A stretch of DNA of 35,320 bases from Candidatus Woesearchaeota archaeon (GTDB lineage: Archaea > Nanobdellota > Nanobdellia > Woesearchaeales > B72-G16), in assembly GCA_003650545.1 (NCBI GenBank), contig QMQO01000013.1:1-35320 (forward strand), read 5' to 3'. Shown one piece after another: positions 20,820 through 29,651 of this stretch. The position numbers were made by a program, and so were the translations under genes. How positions within the stretch are numbered: the stretch's first letter is position 1; every line of letters begins with the position of its first letter. Under the pieces are notes generated by a model. That model saw only the letters and a list, made by a program, of their open reading frames with translations. It searched no databases and was not told the origin of the DNA.

Positions 20820-22040
20820 ATGATTAGAATCCCTCTTTTACCTGAAGGCACTTATGCAAGAAGCTTGGCAAACCTCTTTCTAATGGCTGTCACCTATTAT
20901 CATCGCCTCTCTGGGAAAGAAGTTTCATATACAGGGAATTTCCTAGAGTTTGAAGGCAATGCAAAAGATATTAGTACAAGTTTCTCAGCGGCTACACATG
21001 CCATAATTGAGGTGATAAAAGAACGACAACCTACAACAGTTAAAATGCATAAGAACGACAGGACGGTGATAAGTAAAGCGTTGAACAATTTAGGGGTTGG
21101 AAGCCTTCCCCAGGATTATGTTAAATCATTTCATCTACTCTTAAAAGCATTCAGTAGAGAATTGGAATCCAATAACGGTTGTAAAATAATTAGCGACATA
21201 ATGTTGACTAAAAGAAATAAAAAAGATGTTAAGTATGGCGAAGAAGGGCTAGCCCCTCTCCAGGTTTTTAAACTAGAGAAGTACGAGTATGGTCGTGACT
21301 TCCTAAACTTATCTAAAATAAAGGGTGATATAAAATTATCACCCTATTGGATGGCAATAGTCGCAGGAGGCTGGTTGCTCAGCTATATGGGAGTTAAGGG
21401 AGGCTATCTAACATATTCTTTACCCCCTGAAGAACTCATCGAACACGCCTTATATAGTCGAGAAGGAATGTACGCTATCATGACAACCTATGGTGTAAAC
21501 GACCCCATAGCTGCATACAGGTCAGATGGAATTCTTTCATCTCCTTCAAGAATTAGAAGTTCATCTGTATTACCCTCTGCGTATCAAATACTACTAGCCT
21601 TGGAAAACGCTTCCACAAACATTGGTCCCGAAGGATTCTCCCTAAGGATAGTTAGAGTATCCTATGACGGCAAACGCTTCACAGTCGTTGAAGACTCTAT
21701 CATTAATCTCTCTACATTAATGGACTTCGCTAAAGCTCTAATAGCTAGCGATGAAGCAACCTCTGCAGTTAGGAGACTAGCAGAATGTGCTATTCAGGGA
21801 TATGAAAAACAAATGAGAGAACGGTGTAAGCAAGCCTTTGCCGATACAAGTACAGCAATTAAAATGATAAACCTCCTATATAGAGCCGCCATCGGCTCGG
21901 AACTTCCAGAAAGAGCAGTATACCAGTTAGCAAGACTTTCACCCATGCCTAGGGATAATTTTATGCCTCCATTCAAAAAACAAAGGGTTTTAGAATGGAT
22001 CTATAAATCTCTTGCAGGCGCATCTAGACTAGAGTTATAA
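20820..22040 (+). CDS. cas8a2: Cas8a2 (Csa4), large subunit of type I-A Cascade
   Basis: The protein has 406 aa from the ATG at 20820. I chose this over a TTG at 20799 because GGGGGAA lies just upstream and the TTG would overlap cas5 by 20 nt. It fits the Csa4/Cas8a2 family by size, position between cas5 and cas3', and sequence style, such as IRIPLLPEGTYARSLANLF at the N-terminus. Cas8a2 recognises the PAM and recruits Cas3. Cas8 proteins diverge strongly, so the family name rests partly on gene order. A 16-nt gap separates it from cas3'. Confidence 0.88.
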   Translation: MIRIPLLPEGTYARSLANLFLMAVTYYHRLSGKEVSYTGNFLEFEGNAKDISTSFSAATHAIIEVIKERQPTTVKMHKNDRTVISKALNNLGVGSLPQDYVKSFHLLLKAFSRELESNNGCKIISDIMLTKRNKKDVKYGEEGLAPLQVFKLEKYEYGRDFLNLSKIKGDIKLSPYWMAIVAGGWLLSYMGVKGGYLTYSLPPEELIEHALYSREGMYAIMTTYGVNDPIAAYRSDGILSSPSRIRSSSVLPSAYQILLALENASTNIGPEGFSLRIVRVSYDGKRFTVVEDSIINLSTLMDFAKALIASDEATSAVRRLAECAIQGYEKQMRERCKQAFADTSTAIKMINLLYRAAIGSELPERAVYQLARLSPMPRDNFMPPFKKQRVLEWIYKSLAGASRLEL

Positions 22041-22056
22041 ACATGTGTGAACCATA

Positions 22057-23706
22057 ATGAAAGAATATTTTCCTACCTATAGGGTTTATAACAAACTTGT
22101 TAAGGACTGTAAATGGTCTGAAAGGCCTCTTTTAAAAGAAGCCTTAAAAGTTATTAATTGCGGCTATCCTGGAGTCTATATTGTAAAATTACCTACTGGC
22201 TATGGTAAAACTAGTTTGATGTTCACCCATGCTCTTTCTTCTTTAGCAGGAAAATGCTCTTTTTCAACAGTTTACGCTTCACCTTTAAGAAGCCTTGCCG
22301 ACGACGTTTACAGTAGATGGATGGAAATTGCTGATAAGATTCTTGGAGAATGTTCGAAACAAATTTCAGGGCTACAACATATGGGTGTTAGCGGTAGCAT
22401 CTACATGAATAAGCCCGTAATATTCACCACACTTGATACTTTATCTCTACATGTATTTAAAAATCCTCCAGCAGAAATGAGGAAATCCTTAAAAGGAAAA
22501 AGAGGACATTACGAGGTTTCACGAGGTGCACTAGCTGATGCCACTATTTTTCTTGACGAACCACATTTAGCAATATATGATAAAGCTATGTTAAAGGCTC
22601 TTTTAGCGCTTATATCCTTCTTAAAGTTTATTGGATCTACAGTTGTTCTTGTTACAGCTACGTTACCTCGGAAACTAGAAAACATAATAAATGAATCAAT
22701 TGGAGGTTTAAGAGGTAAGCTTTCTTACGGTGAAAAAGGAATTGTCGACGAAAAATTTGAAAAAGAGCAAACCACAAAATCTATAATCACAAACGTCCAT
22801 GCAACTACTCTCACTAAAGCTGTTAGCGAAAAAATTAGAGAAATGAAAGATAAGAGAGTTATAATGGTTTTTAACAATCGAAAAAGAGCTGTTGAAACCT
22901 ATAATAATATCAGTAAATATTTAGATGAAGTCTATTTGCTTCATGGCTTCATGATAAGAAGAGATAGAGAGACTATAGAAGAAGATTTAAGAAGAAGGGC
23001 TCGAAAAAGAAAAGAGTTCATTCTAATAGCCACCCAAGTAATTGAGGCTGGCTTTGATATTTCAGCAGAATGGTTAATCACAGAGGCAGCTCCGGCATCT
23101 TCATTAGTACAGAGGGCAGGAAGAGTTGCTAGATGGAATAAAGACGATGAGGGTCTAATAGATATATATTCTCCACCCTCTTCCAGACCTTATAATGAGG
23201 AAGAGATAAAAAATGCTTTGAAAATAGCTAAACATTATAAAATAGCTTGGAGGAACACCATCGTAGCCAGCAGTGTACTTAGCTACATTGATTTCATTGA
23301 AATGGCCTCAGTAGTCCCAAAAATTAATAGGGGAGAAGTCAAATGGATATCAACATTAGTGATCGATCCTTTAAGAGGACATTTAACTTTATTCAAGAGA
23401 ATAATTGAAGGTAAATTATTGAGATCCTCAAGAATTATACCAGTATATGTCGAGGGAAGAGTTAAGGATGGAGAAGCCCTAACCGACATTTTCCTACTAA
23501 AAAATATATTAAACGAGAAAGGTATTATTGGCTACGTAGCTGAGAATGAAGAAAGAACAGATTCTCGTCATGCTCAGAAGGCTGAAAGAATTGTAAATAC
23601 CTTGTTAAAAGACGTTTTAGAGGGATTCGCCTATATGCTAGAAGAAAGAATAGACGGGATCTTAATCAAGGAAGAAACTTACAATAGGTGGGCATATGGT
23701 AGCTGA
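22057..23706 (+). CDS. cas3': Cas3', DExH-type helicase subunit
   Basis: The 549-aa SF2 helicase has all core motifs: Walker A LPTGYGKT (45-52), the Walker B/DExH box as DEPH (167-170), motif III TATLP (200-204), and motif VI QRAGRVAR (352-359), plus ATQVIEAGFDIS before it. It has no HD nuclease domain, which is encoded by the next gene; this split is typical of type I-A. Cas3' unwinds target DNA after Cascade binding. It overlaps cas3'' by 11 nt. Codon use is clearly A/T-ended, unlike cas1. Confidence 0.97.
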   Translation: MKEYFPTYRVYNKLVKDCKWSERPLLKEALKVINCGYPGVYIVKLPTGYGKTSLMFTHALSSLAGKCSFSTVYASPLRSLADDVYSRWMEIADKILGECSKQISGLQHMGVSGSIYMNKPVIFTTLDTLSLHVFKNPPAEMRKSLKGKRGHYEVSRGALADATIFLDEPHLAIYDKAMLKALLALISFLKFIGSTVVLVTATLPRKLENIINESIGGLRGKLSYGEKGIVDEKFEKEQTTKSIITNVHATTLTKAVSEKIREMKDKRVIMVFNNRKRAVETYNNISKYLDEVYLLHGFMIRRDRETIEEDLRRRARKRKEFILIATQVIEAGFDISAEWLITEAAPASSLVQRAGRVARWNKDDEGLIDIYSPPSSRPYNEEEIKNALKIAKHYKIAWRNTIVASSVLSYIDFIEMASVVPKINRGEVKWISTLVIDPLRGHLTLFKRIIEGKLLRSSRIIPVYVEGRVKDGEALTDIFLLKNILNEKGIIGYVAENEERTDSRHAQKAERIVNTLLKDVLEGFAYMLEERIDGILIKEETYNRWAYGS

Positions 23707-24472
23707 TAAACGCATCCTAGAACCCTATGAGCCACTTGCCTACTGTAGTGGGAAAAACGTAGAGACATTAACTGAACATATATCCACGATGCTATCAATA
23801 TATGATATTTACTTTAGTAGATGGAATTGGGAGCAAATATCATCATCTAGAATAAACATTTCAGCAAACATTATTGATAAAGCAGTAAAATGTACCGTCA
23901 TTCTGCATGATATAGGAAAGCTATTTTATCAGGATAGGATTAAAACCGGAAGAAGCACGACACTTCATGAATATTATTCCTTACTCATAACTGAGAAAAT
24001 TGGAGACCAACTCGTAAAGCATTTAGAAGATACCAGAAAAGTGTTAGACTCTCTAGAATGGGCTCTTCTGATACATCATATGAGCTTAAGGGATCCCTTA
24101 AAAATATCTGGTAACATAACGAACATTGCTGAATACTGGAAAGTCCCTCTCACAGTAAAAATAACTACTGAAATCTCTGAATGGATTAGTAGGATCTTTA
24201 AACACTATCTTGGTTTTGAAGTTAAATTGCAGGTAGGTTCAGTATTATCGTTACGCGAGATCAATAAAATAATTCGAAGACTTTTAGCCAACTTTTGGGA
24301 TTTGTATCCCTTAACGTTAAGATTAATTAGAATTTTAATTATTACTGACAATTATGCTGCCGCTTTAAATAGGGGTGGAACCCCAGCTAAAAAAGTTTTT
24401 CTCAGAGATCTCCCCAACGCGAAAGATCTTGTTGAGGCTAAAAGGAGGCTAAGAGAATGGCTTCAAGACTAG
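23696..24472 (+). CDS. cas3'': Cas3'', HD-family nuclease subunit
   Basis: The 258-aa protein carries an HD phosphohydrolase-type nuclease: His28 (LTEHIS), His71-Asp72 (ILHDIGKLF), His91 (TLHEYYS) and His127-His128 (LIHHMS). These are the metal ligands of Cas3'' nucleases that degrade target DNA with Cas3'. The ATG at 23696 lies inside the end of cas3', and the gene overlaps csa3 by 16 nt, so the three genes are tightly coupled. Confidence 0.95.
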   Translation: MVADKRILEPYEPLAYCSGKNVETLTEHISTMLSIYDIYFSRWNWEQISSSRINISANIIDKAVKCTVILHDIGKLFYQDRIKTGRSTTLHEYYSLLITEKIGDQLVKHLEDTRKVLDSLEWALLIHHMSLRDPLKISGNITNIAEYWKVPLTVKITTEISEWISRIFKHYLGFEVKLQVGSVLSLREINKIIRRLLANFWDLYPLTLRLIRILIITDNYAAALNRGGTPAKKVFLRDLPNAKDLVEAKRRLREWLQD

Positions 24473-25116
24473 CTATATTAACCTTAGGTTTCGACTTGAA
24501 ATTTCAGCTTAGAACTTTATCTAAATTTAGCGGCAAGATAGATAAGGTAGTTATTGTGAGACCTGAGGATACAAGTGAAAAGAGCAAAAAGGCCGAAAAA
24601 GAGCTTGTAGAATTCGTCAAGGAAATTCTAGGACTTGAAGTTAATGTCATTAAACTGAAAGTAGAAAATCCTGGAGAAGCTATAGCCAACCTTTATTCTT
24701 ATTTAGTGAAAGAAACACCCTCTAGTGTTATCGCTGATCTAAGCGGCGGTATGAGAGCACTAATATTGGAGGTTCTGGCTTCTTTAATGAATGCTCTACC
24801 ACTAGAAAGGACTAAAATAATCATCTGGACTGAGAACTTGAAGACCCGCTTAGAAATATGCCCTCGAATATTTGCCTTACCTCAGCTTGATGAACTAAGT
24901 ATTAAGATCTTATCGGTGCTAAGTGACGGCGTACCTCGAAGACTAAAAGAATTAACCATTAATGTGAATGCTCCTAAAACTACTGTCTTCACAAAACTTA
25001 AGAAATTAGTGGAGAGTGGACTAGTATACGAATCAAGAGAAAGACCCGGCATTAAATATATGATAACGAATACTGGTAGAATAGCTCTTAAAATAGTCGA
25101 AGCAAAAACTAAATAA
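24457..25116 (+). CDS. csa3: Csa3, CARF-HTH transcriptional regulator
   Basis: The 219-aa protein has an N-terminal CARF domain with the signature DLSGGMRAL (94-102), which forms the dimer ligand pocket, and a C-terminal winged helix (about 145-210; KTTVFTKLKKLVESGLVYES is the recognition region). In Sulfolobales, Csa3 proteins control adaptation genes, interference genes and arrays, and bind cyclic tetra-adenylate. It is the last gene of the interference operon and overlaps cas3'' by 16 nt. It may regulate its own operon through the GAAC/GTTC sites at 18512-18624 (inference). No cyclic-oligoadenylate-making Cas10 is in the window, so any ligand source would lie elsewhere. Confidence 0.93.
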   Translation: MASRLAILTLGFDLKFQLRTLSKFSGKIDKVVIVRPEDTSEKSKKAEKELVEFVKEILGLEVNVIKLKVENPGEAIANLYSYLVKETPSSVIADLSGGMRALILEVLASLMNALPLERTKIIIWTENLKTRLEICPRIFALPQLDELSIKILSVLSDGVPRRLKELTINVNAPKTTVFTKLKKLVESGLVYESRERPGIKYMITNTGRIALKIVEAKTK

Positions 25117-25123
25117 AAATACC

Positions 25124-25140
25124 TTTTTATTGCCGATTTT
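25124..25140 (+). terminator. T-rich terminator candidate after csa3
   Basis: TTTTT (25124-25128) and TTTT (25137-25140) begin a few bases after the csa3 stop, as in archaeal T-tract terminators. The remaining gap to 25404 holds a nested stem-loop at 25170-25211 and nothing else I can identify. Confidence 0.5.
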
Positions 25141-25169
25141 AAATTCTATTCCTCCAAAACCTATAAAAA

Positions 25170-25211
25170 GCTACTAGGAAGACTATTAAGTCGACGGCTT
25201 AGTCCAGTAGC
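25170..25211. other. Nested inverted repeat (possible stem-loop)
   Basis: The outer arms are GCTACT (25170-25175) and AGTAGC (25206-25211); the inner arms are GACTA (25181-25185) and TAGTC (25200-25204). The two nested stems could fold as one interrupted hairpin, followed by CTTTTATATT. It may be a second terminator or a small RNA. A TATA-like CTATAAAAAG directly precedes it but is too close to drive it. Confidence 0.35.
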
Positions 25212-25404
25212 CTTTTATATTCTGATACTTGGAGTACCAGGGTATTAAAGGAGGAAGTAAACCCTCTGATATATTCTACATGTATTCCAGAACTACGATT
25301 AGTCTAGAAAGTGACAACTATCTTATTAGGATCTGAAAAGCTATGAAAAGTGCAAGAAATATACATATTACCGGTGTTCCACAAATTTGACCTAATCGAA
25401 GATT

Positions 25405-25914
25405 CTAGCAAAGCTCTTCATATATTCTCAAATCTTTATCTTCCAAGTATTTTAAGATATACTCTATTAGGTGTTTTGCTATCCATTTTGATAGTTTTTC
25501 GACTGTTTTTTCGTATTGTTTGTGGCCGTAGTGTTCGTCTATTTTCTTGCATATGGATTCCACGTGTTTTCTTATGTGCCTGTTTTTGGCTATGGCTTGT
25601 ATGAGTAGGCTTCTTGGTAGGTTGAGGTTGGCTGAAATCTCTTTAAGCAGGCTGTATGGGAGTTCTGTTAGACCTATGACGGGCAATATTATCTTCACGC
25701 TGTTTTCGCCTTTGATTATAGTGCCGAAGGGGATGCCTGTGTTGCCACTGTGATGTTTAATGTAGTGTCGTATAGCCTCCTTTATGGCCTCTTCCCTCGA
25801 CCCATGGATACCATACTTGACGAGTAGGTCTATCTCCTCGATCACGCCGGGATCAAGGAAAACACATTCAGGTCTCCTATTTTTATCCCTAGTCTCCATA
25901 CCCATTGAAACCAT
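25405..25914 (-). CDS. Ribbon-helix-helix domain protein, function unknown
   Basis: The 169-aa protein begins with a CopG/Arc-like ribbon-helix-helix region (VFLDPGVIEEIDLLVKYG then SREEAIKEAIRHYIKHH, about residues 18-53). A further 115 aa follow, predicted mainly helical and basic at the end (KQYEKTVEKLSKWIAKHL). A DNA-binding regulator is the simplest reading. Starts at 25914, 25905 and 25899 are possible; a TATA-like TTTAAAAT on the minus strand at about 25937-25944 favours a leaderless start at 25914. It faces the end of the csa3 operon and has no partner gene next to it, so a toxin-antitoxin role is not supported. I do not recognise the C-terminal part. Confidence 0.65.
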   Translation of the reverse strand: MVSMGMETRDKNRRPECVFLDPGVIEEIDLLVKYGIHGSREEAIKEAIRHYIKHHSGNTGIPFGTIIKGENSVKIILPVIGLTELPYSLLKEISANLNLPRSLLIQAIAKNRHIRKHVESICKKIDEHYGHKQYEKTVEKLSKWIAKHLIEYILKYLEDKDLRIYEELC

Positions 25915-26109
25915 TCATAAAATTTTCAACGGCAGATTTTAAATTTATATTTTCATCTATTTAATGGTATTTACTTTGTATTTGGATGTCAAGTACCAAA
26001 TGTTACTTCGTTGTTCGGCTTCACGCCTGTTCTTTGCTTCCACTGTATGGTGTGCTAATGTAGCTTATGGACAGGGTAAAAAGAATACAATTTAAAAATA
26101 TTTTAAATT
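25915..26109. other. Intergenic region with RHH gene promoter
   Basis: The region is AT-rich. The left part holds the TATA-like sequence for the minus-strand ribbon-helix-helix gene. The right part, next to the decayed flavoprotein gene, shows no gene or clear structure. Confidence 0.4.
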
Positions 26110-27257
26110 TTAGAGTAATTTGATGCTTCTTAGTAGGACTTTTTCTCCTCTGTAGTCTGGGAGTAGTATTGGCGCTTTCCTGGTTTTCGGCACCCCTGCT
26201 TTAGCCAGCTCCTTCATGTATACTTTAAGGTGGTTTAGGGATATTTTCGGCTTTGAGTTATTTGACTTCACGGTTTTGGCGGTGTTGATGCCTGTCCTTC
26301 TTCCGAAGACGAGTATGTCTGCCAGCGAGTTGCCTACGAGCCTGTTTCTGCCGTGGACTCCTCCGGCAACTTCACCGGCTACGAACAAGCCTGGAATTGG
26401 TTTACCGTCTGGCTTAAGGGCCCTTCCATAGGGATCTATCTCTAGGCCACCGTTCTGGTAGTGGAGCGTCGGGTAGATTAGTATTGGATCCACTGTTATA
26501 TCTATCCCCTGTCTCTTGAACATCCTGTATAATGCTGGAAGCTCTCTTTTGATGGTGCCTGGTTCCCGAATCTCCTCGATAACCGGTGTATCCAGCCAGA
26601 CTGCATGAGCCCCTATGGGCGTCACAACTCCCCTTCCTTCCGCATACTCCCTGATTATAGCTGAAGCAACCACGTCCCTTGGCTCCAGCTCGTATATGAA
26701 CAGTTCACCCTTGATGTTGACTAGCTGGCCGCCCAGGCTACGCGTCTTCTCGGGGATCAACTCTCCTCTGATGGTCTCGGGCCAGGCCGCCCTGGTTGGG
26801 TGGTACTGGAGTATATCCACGTCCCTCAGCTTGGCTCCCACCCTATACCCTAATGCCGGCGAAAACTCGAGGACAGGTATACCTACGTTGATGGCTTCAT
26901 CCTTAATGACCTCATAACCTCTAGGCCTGTATAGTCGCGTGCACAATGAAGTCTCCTACGGCAGGCGCCGCCAGCATACTCCATATATCTCCTGAAGGCT
27001 CCTATTGAACATGACGCTTAGATCTTCAAGCCACTTTATTATTAGAGGCGCGTCGCTTACAAGAGCTTTAACGAGCTCCGGCTTGTTGACAAAGTGTCCG
27101 CCACCCATGGTGTCGAGGTGGTGTAGCATAGGGCTGTCCTCAAGGCCTCTTTAACGTCCAGCGGCAAACAGACATTCGCCCTGCTAATTGCTTGGAAAAC
27201 GGCATCCTCCATAACGTTGTACATCCCCTTCGACGAAAAATAAACCCGCCCAACCAA
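26110..27257 (-). pseudogene. Decayed fumarate reductase/succinate dehydrogenase flavoprotein gene
   Basis: Fragments of one flavoprotein lie in order on the minus strand. The last 278 codons (26946-26110) hold LQYHPT, an EPRDVVASAI substrate loop, HYQNGGLEIDP and the FAD-contacting VAGEVAGGVHGRNRLVGNSL. In the same frame upstream, 27141-26959 reads EDSPMLHHLDTMGGGHFVNKPELV and continues to WRRLP, then meets a TAG stop at 26958-26956. Above about 27140 that frame is closed by TAA, and related-looking sequence continues in another frame (VKEAL), so there is a frameshift. The N-terminal GxGxxG FAD-binding segment is absent, and the malic enzyme promoter leaves no room for it. The intact family makes the catalytic subunit of complex II or fumarate reductase. 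This copy cannot make a working enzyme. Confidence 0.85.
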
Positions 27258-27411
27258 GTCCCTTATGTTTAAAGTAAAGTTACATGTAAAAGCTTTTATC
27301 TAAACAGGGAGAAAACATGCTTATAGATAAAGCATAGTTCATCTATATCTGTCCCATTTATAAATGTACGAATGGTCTCAAACGGGCGTTCTCCGCTATA
27401 ATGTATAATAG

Positions 27412-27420
27412 ATTTATATG
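27412..27420 (+). promoter_or_regulatory. Candidate TATA box of the malic enzyme gene
   Basis: ATTTATATG lies about 30-38 nt before the ATG at 27450, giving a short leader of roughly 10 nt. The rest of the 27258-27449 gap shows no other clear element. Confidence 0.45.
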
Positions 27421-27449
27421 CTAAACACCACTACAGAAACGGGATTTCA

Positions 27450-28793
27450 ATGCCAAAAGAAAAGAAAGTAGACTGGTTTTCCATAGCTAATGAACTTCAC
27501 TTAAAATATAAAGGTAAAATAGAGGTGGTTCCCAAGGTACCGGTAACTAAGTTAAAGGCCTTCGCCATCTGGTATACACCTGGGGTCGCCGGCCCCTGCA
27601 GGAAAATATTTCAGGAAGGCAAAGACCTCTCATTCGAATATACAGTAAGATGGAACTACGCACTAGTTATAAGCGACGGCACCAGGGTTCTTGGGCTAGG
27701 CAATATAGGGCCAGAGGCAGGTATGCCAGTAATGGAGGGTAAGGCACTATTATTCAAATACCTGGGCGGCGTCGACGCTATACCGTTAGTAGTTAACGAA
27801 CATGACCCAGATAAATTCATGTACATAGTTAAGGCTCTGGAGCCCAGCTTCGGGGCCGTCAACCTAGAGGATATAGAAAGCCCGAAGTGCTTCTATATAT
27901 TGGAGAAGCTGAACGAGATTCTGGATATACCTGTATGGCACGACGACCAGCAGGGAACAGCGTTAGTAACATTGGCTGGATTAATAAACGCCCTCAAAAT
28001 AGTCGGTAAAAAACTCCATGAAGCAAAGATAACTCTTGTAGGCGCCGGAGCAGCAAACATAGCTACATACAAGTATCTGAAGATAGCTGGCGCCGATCCA
28101 AGGAAAATGCTTGTTGTGGATAGCAAAGGTATCCTACATCAACATAGAAAAGATATGGAGACTCTTAGGAAACACAATCCATGGAAATATAGGATAGCTT
28201 TAGAAACGAACCCTGAAGGCAAGACCGGTGGAATTAAAGAAGCCCTCGAAGGGGCAGATGTAGTCATAGCTGCATCGAGGCCGGGACCTGGCGTCATAAG
28301 GAAGGAGTGGATAAAGGCCATGGCAAACGACCCAATAGTATTTGCTGAAGCTAATCCAGTACCAGAGATATGGCCTTGGGAGGCCAAGGAGGCAGGCGCC
28401 AGGATCATCGCAACAGGGAGAAGCGATTTCCCCAACCAGATAAACAACAGCCTAGGCTTCCCAGCAGTATTTAGGGGAATATTAACTGTAAGATCAAGGA
28501 AGATGACCGACTCCATGTTCATCGCGGCCGCAGAGGCTCTGGTTAAATACGCAGAGCAGAAGGGTATCCACGAGGAGTACATAATTCCGGCTATGGAGGA
28601 GGCGGAAGCCTACGTGATGGAAGCCATTGCAGTAGCAGAGAAAGCCATGGAGGAGGGGGTAGCTAGAAGAAAAATATCAAGGTCAGAGCTTGAGCAGGAG
28701 GTCAGGGAACTAATAATGAGACCGAGAAAGTACATGGAAGTAGCCCTAAGGGAAGGACTAATAACAATAGAATCCCCCTATCCGGTTGATTAA
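27450..28793 (+). CDS. Malic enzyme (NAD(P)-dependent malate dehydrogenase, decarboxylating)
   Basis: The 447-aa protein matches short-form malic enzymes, which convert malate to pyruvate and CO2 with NAD(P)+. Conserved elements are Tyr42 in WYTPGVA (catalytic), Lys98 in EGKALLFK (catalytic), the metal-binding acidic residues in NLEDIESP (about 138-145) and WHDDQQGTA (163-171), and the Rossmann motif VGAGAAN (197-203). Cofactor preference cannot be judged by eye. It appears to be a single-gene transcript with its own TATA box and a T-tract after the stop. It links malate and pyruvate, and its neighbour is a dead complex II-type flavoprotein gene. Confidence 0.93.
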   Translation: MPKEKKVDWFSIANELHLKYKGKIEVVPKVPVTKLKAFAIWYTPGVAGPCRKIFQEGKDLSFEYTVRWNYALVISDGTRVLGLGNIGPEAGMPVMEGKALLFKYLGGVDAIPLVVNEHDPDKFMYIVKALEPSFGAVNLEDIESPKCFYILEKLNEILDIPVWHDDQQGTALVTLAGLINALKIVGKKLHEAKITLVGAGAANIATYKYLKIAGADPRKMLVVDSKGILHQHRKDMETLRKHNPWKYRIALETNPEGKTGGIKEALEGADVVIAASRPGPGVIRKEWIKAMANDPIVFAEANPVPEIWPWEAKEAGARIIATGRSDFPNQINNSLGFPAVFRGILTVRSRKMTDSMFIAAAEALVKYAEQKGIHEEYIIPAMEEAEAYVMEAIAVAEKAMEEGVARRKISRSELEQEVRELIMRPRKYMEVALREGLITIESPYPVD

Positions 28794-28803
28794 ACAGAAA
28801 ATG

Positions 28804-28808
28804 TTTTT
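28804..28808 (+). terminator. T-tract terminator candidate after malic enzyme gene
   Basis: TTTTT begins about 11 nt after the stop codon, consistent with an archaeal T-rich terminator. No hairpin was seen. Confidence 0.4.
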
Positions 28809-29250
28809 ATAACAATCTATTCAGCAATGTGTATTAGTATATTATAGAAATAAGAGATTATAAAGAATCGATTTACCACCGTTTTTCCTGTTAAATTCAC
28901 TCGTAAATGTTCTTCTATACTCTAGGATGAAGAATAAATAATATGGTTTCATAGTATATGTCCCATTCTTTATTTTATTTTTGGCTGTTCTTTGGTTTAC
29001 AAGCAGGATGCTCCTGTACTTACCTAAAAATTGGTGGGAGAAACCATTATCAACACCACTAAGAGGAAAACCGGAAAGGGAGGGCACCCGTTACCCCCAA
29101 AGGGATCCTAAGTAATCCATCTATTATGGAAGTAAGGTGAAAGCAGAATACATACTTTAAATTATAGTGTCGATTGCCAGCTACTCTAATTCGCTTCTTG
29201 TGAAAATCATGTAGGCTCTAAAAGTGGCAGAGATATGAATAATGTCACTA
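28809..29250. other. Gene-free stretch
   Basis: About 440 nt without a credible gene. The one minus-strand reading frame here (28842-29087) has no ribosome binding site or recognisable domain and atypical composition. I see no RNA gene or repeat in it. Confidence 0.5.
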
Positions 29251-29266
29251 CTATTAAGCTTAATAG
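29251..29266. repeat. Perfect 16-bp palindrome
   Basis: CTATTAAGCTTAATAG reads identically on both strands. It lies just past the 3' end of repeat copy 1 (29281-29460, minus strand), so it could be an element boundary, a transcription stop or a dimer-binding site. Confidence 0.5.
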
Positions 29267-29280
29267 ATTTTGTCCGATAA

Positions 29281-29460
29281 ACGCCGGGAGGGCGGCTTCA
29301 AGACTCCTATTCTGCATCGACAGGCACCGCAAAGCCCGCCTTACGAGGAGTGCCGTCATCGGCTAAGCCTGACGGCCTCCAAGTCAAGTATTAACACACA
29401 AGCTTTAAGCTTCCATAGCCTCCAAAATACCCTAAGCACTCAAATAAGCAAATAGTCTTC
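29281..29460 (-). repeat. Decayed dispersed element, copy 1 (probable mobile gene relic with structured 3' end)
   Basis: Read on the minus strand, 29460-29350 matches 32148-32266 on the plus strand. The first 38 nt agree at 34 positions and the last 27 nt at 26. In the frame starting AAGACTATT, two differing codons remain synonymous (CTG/TTA, GGA/GGG), so the block was once coding, but a TAA now interrupts it. The 3' part carries GCCGTC...GACGGC, ACTCCT...AGGAGT arms and a terminal GAAGCCG...CGGC hairpin. This resembles the layout at right ends of IS200/IS605-type TnpB elements, but no TnpB motif is present, so the identity is inference. Confidence 0.55.
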
Positions 29461-29651
29461 TTCTTTAGAAAGCTAATGCTAGGAATTGGATTTCCTATAT
29501 CTATCATCCACTATAGCAGGGATTTCCTTGGAGAAACATACGAATATTCGTTGACAGTAAGTTTAAATACGTTTGTATCATATTAGGAGCTAGAAGCATT
29601 CAAATGTACTTCCGGAGACCCTGAGATGAATAAAGTAAAGTAGATATAAAA

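Noticed and set aside
25305-25370. GTGACAA...CTGA...TATGAAA resembling a C/D-box RNA
   Set aside because: Boxes are poor and there is no final D box at a guide-length distance.
25405-25914. Antitoxin of a toxin-antitoxin pair
   Set aside because: There is a ribbon-helix-helix domain but no small toxin gene on either side, and the protein is long for an antitoxin.
26956-26958. In-frame TAG as a pyrrolysine codon in the flavoprotein
   Set aside because: The family has no pyrrolysine, and a separate frameshift and a missing N-terminus show that the gene is decayed.
28842-29087. Minus-strand open frame of 81 codons
   Set aside because: No ribosome binding site, domain or conserved pattern; it lies in an AT-rich gap and is probably chance.
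29270-29455. Plus-strand open frame of 61 codons
   Set aside because: It runs antisense through decayed element copy 1; the peptide it shares with the frame antisense to copy 2 comes from the repeat.
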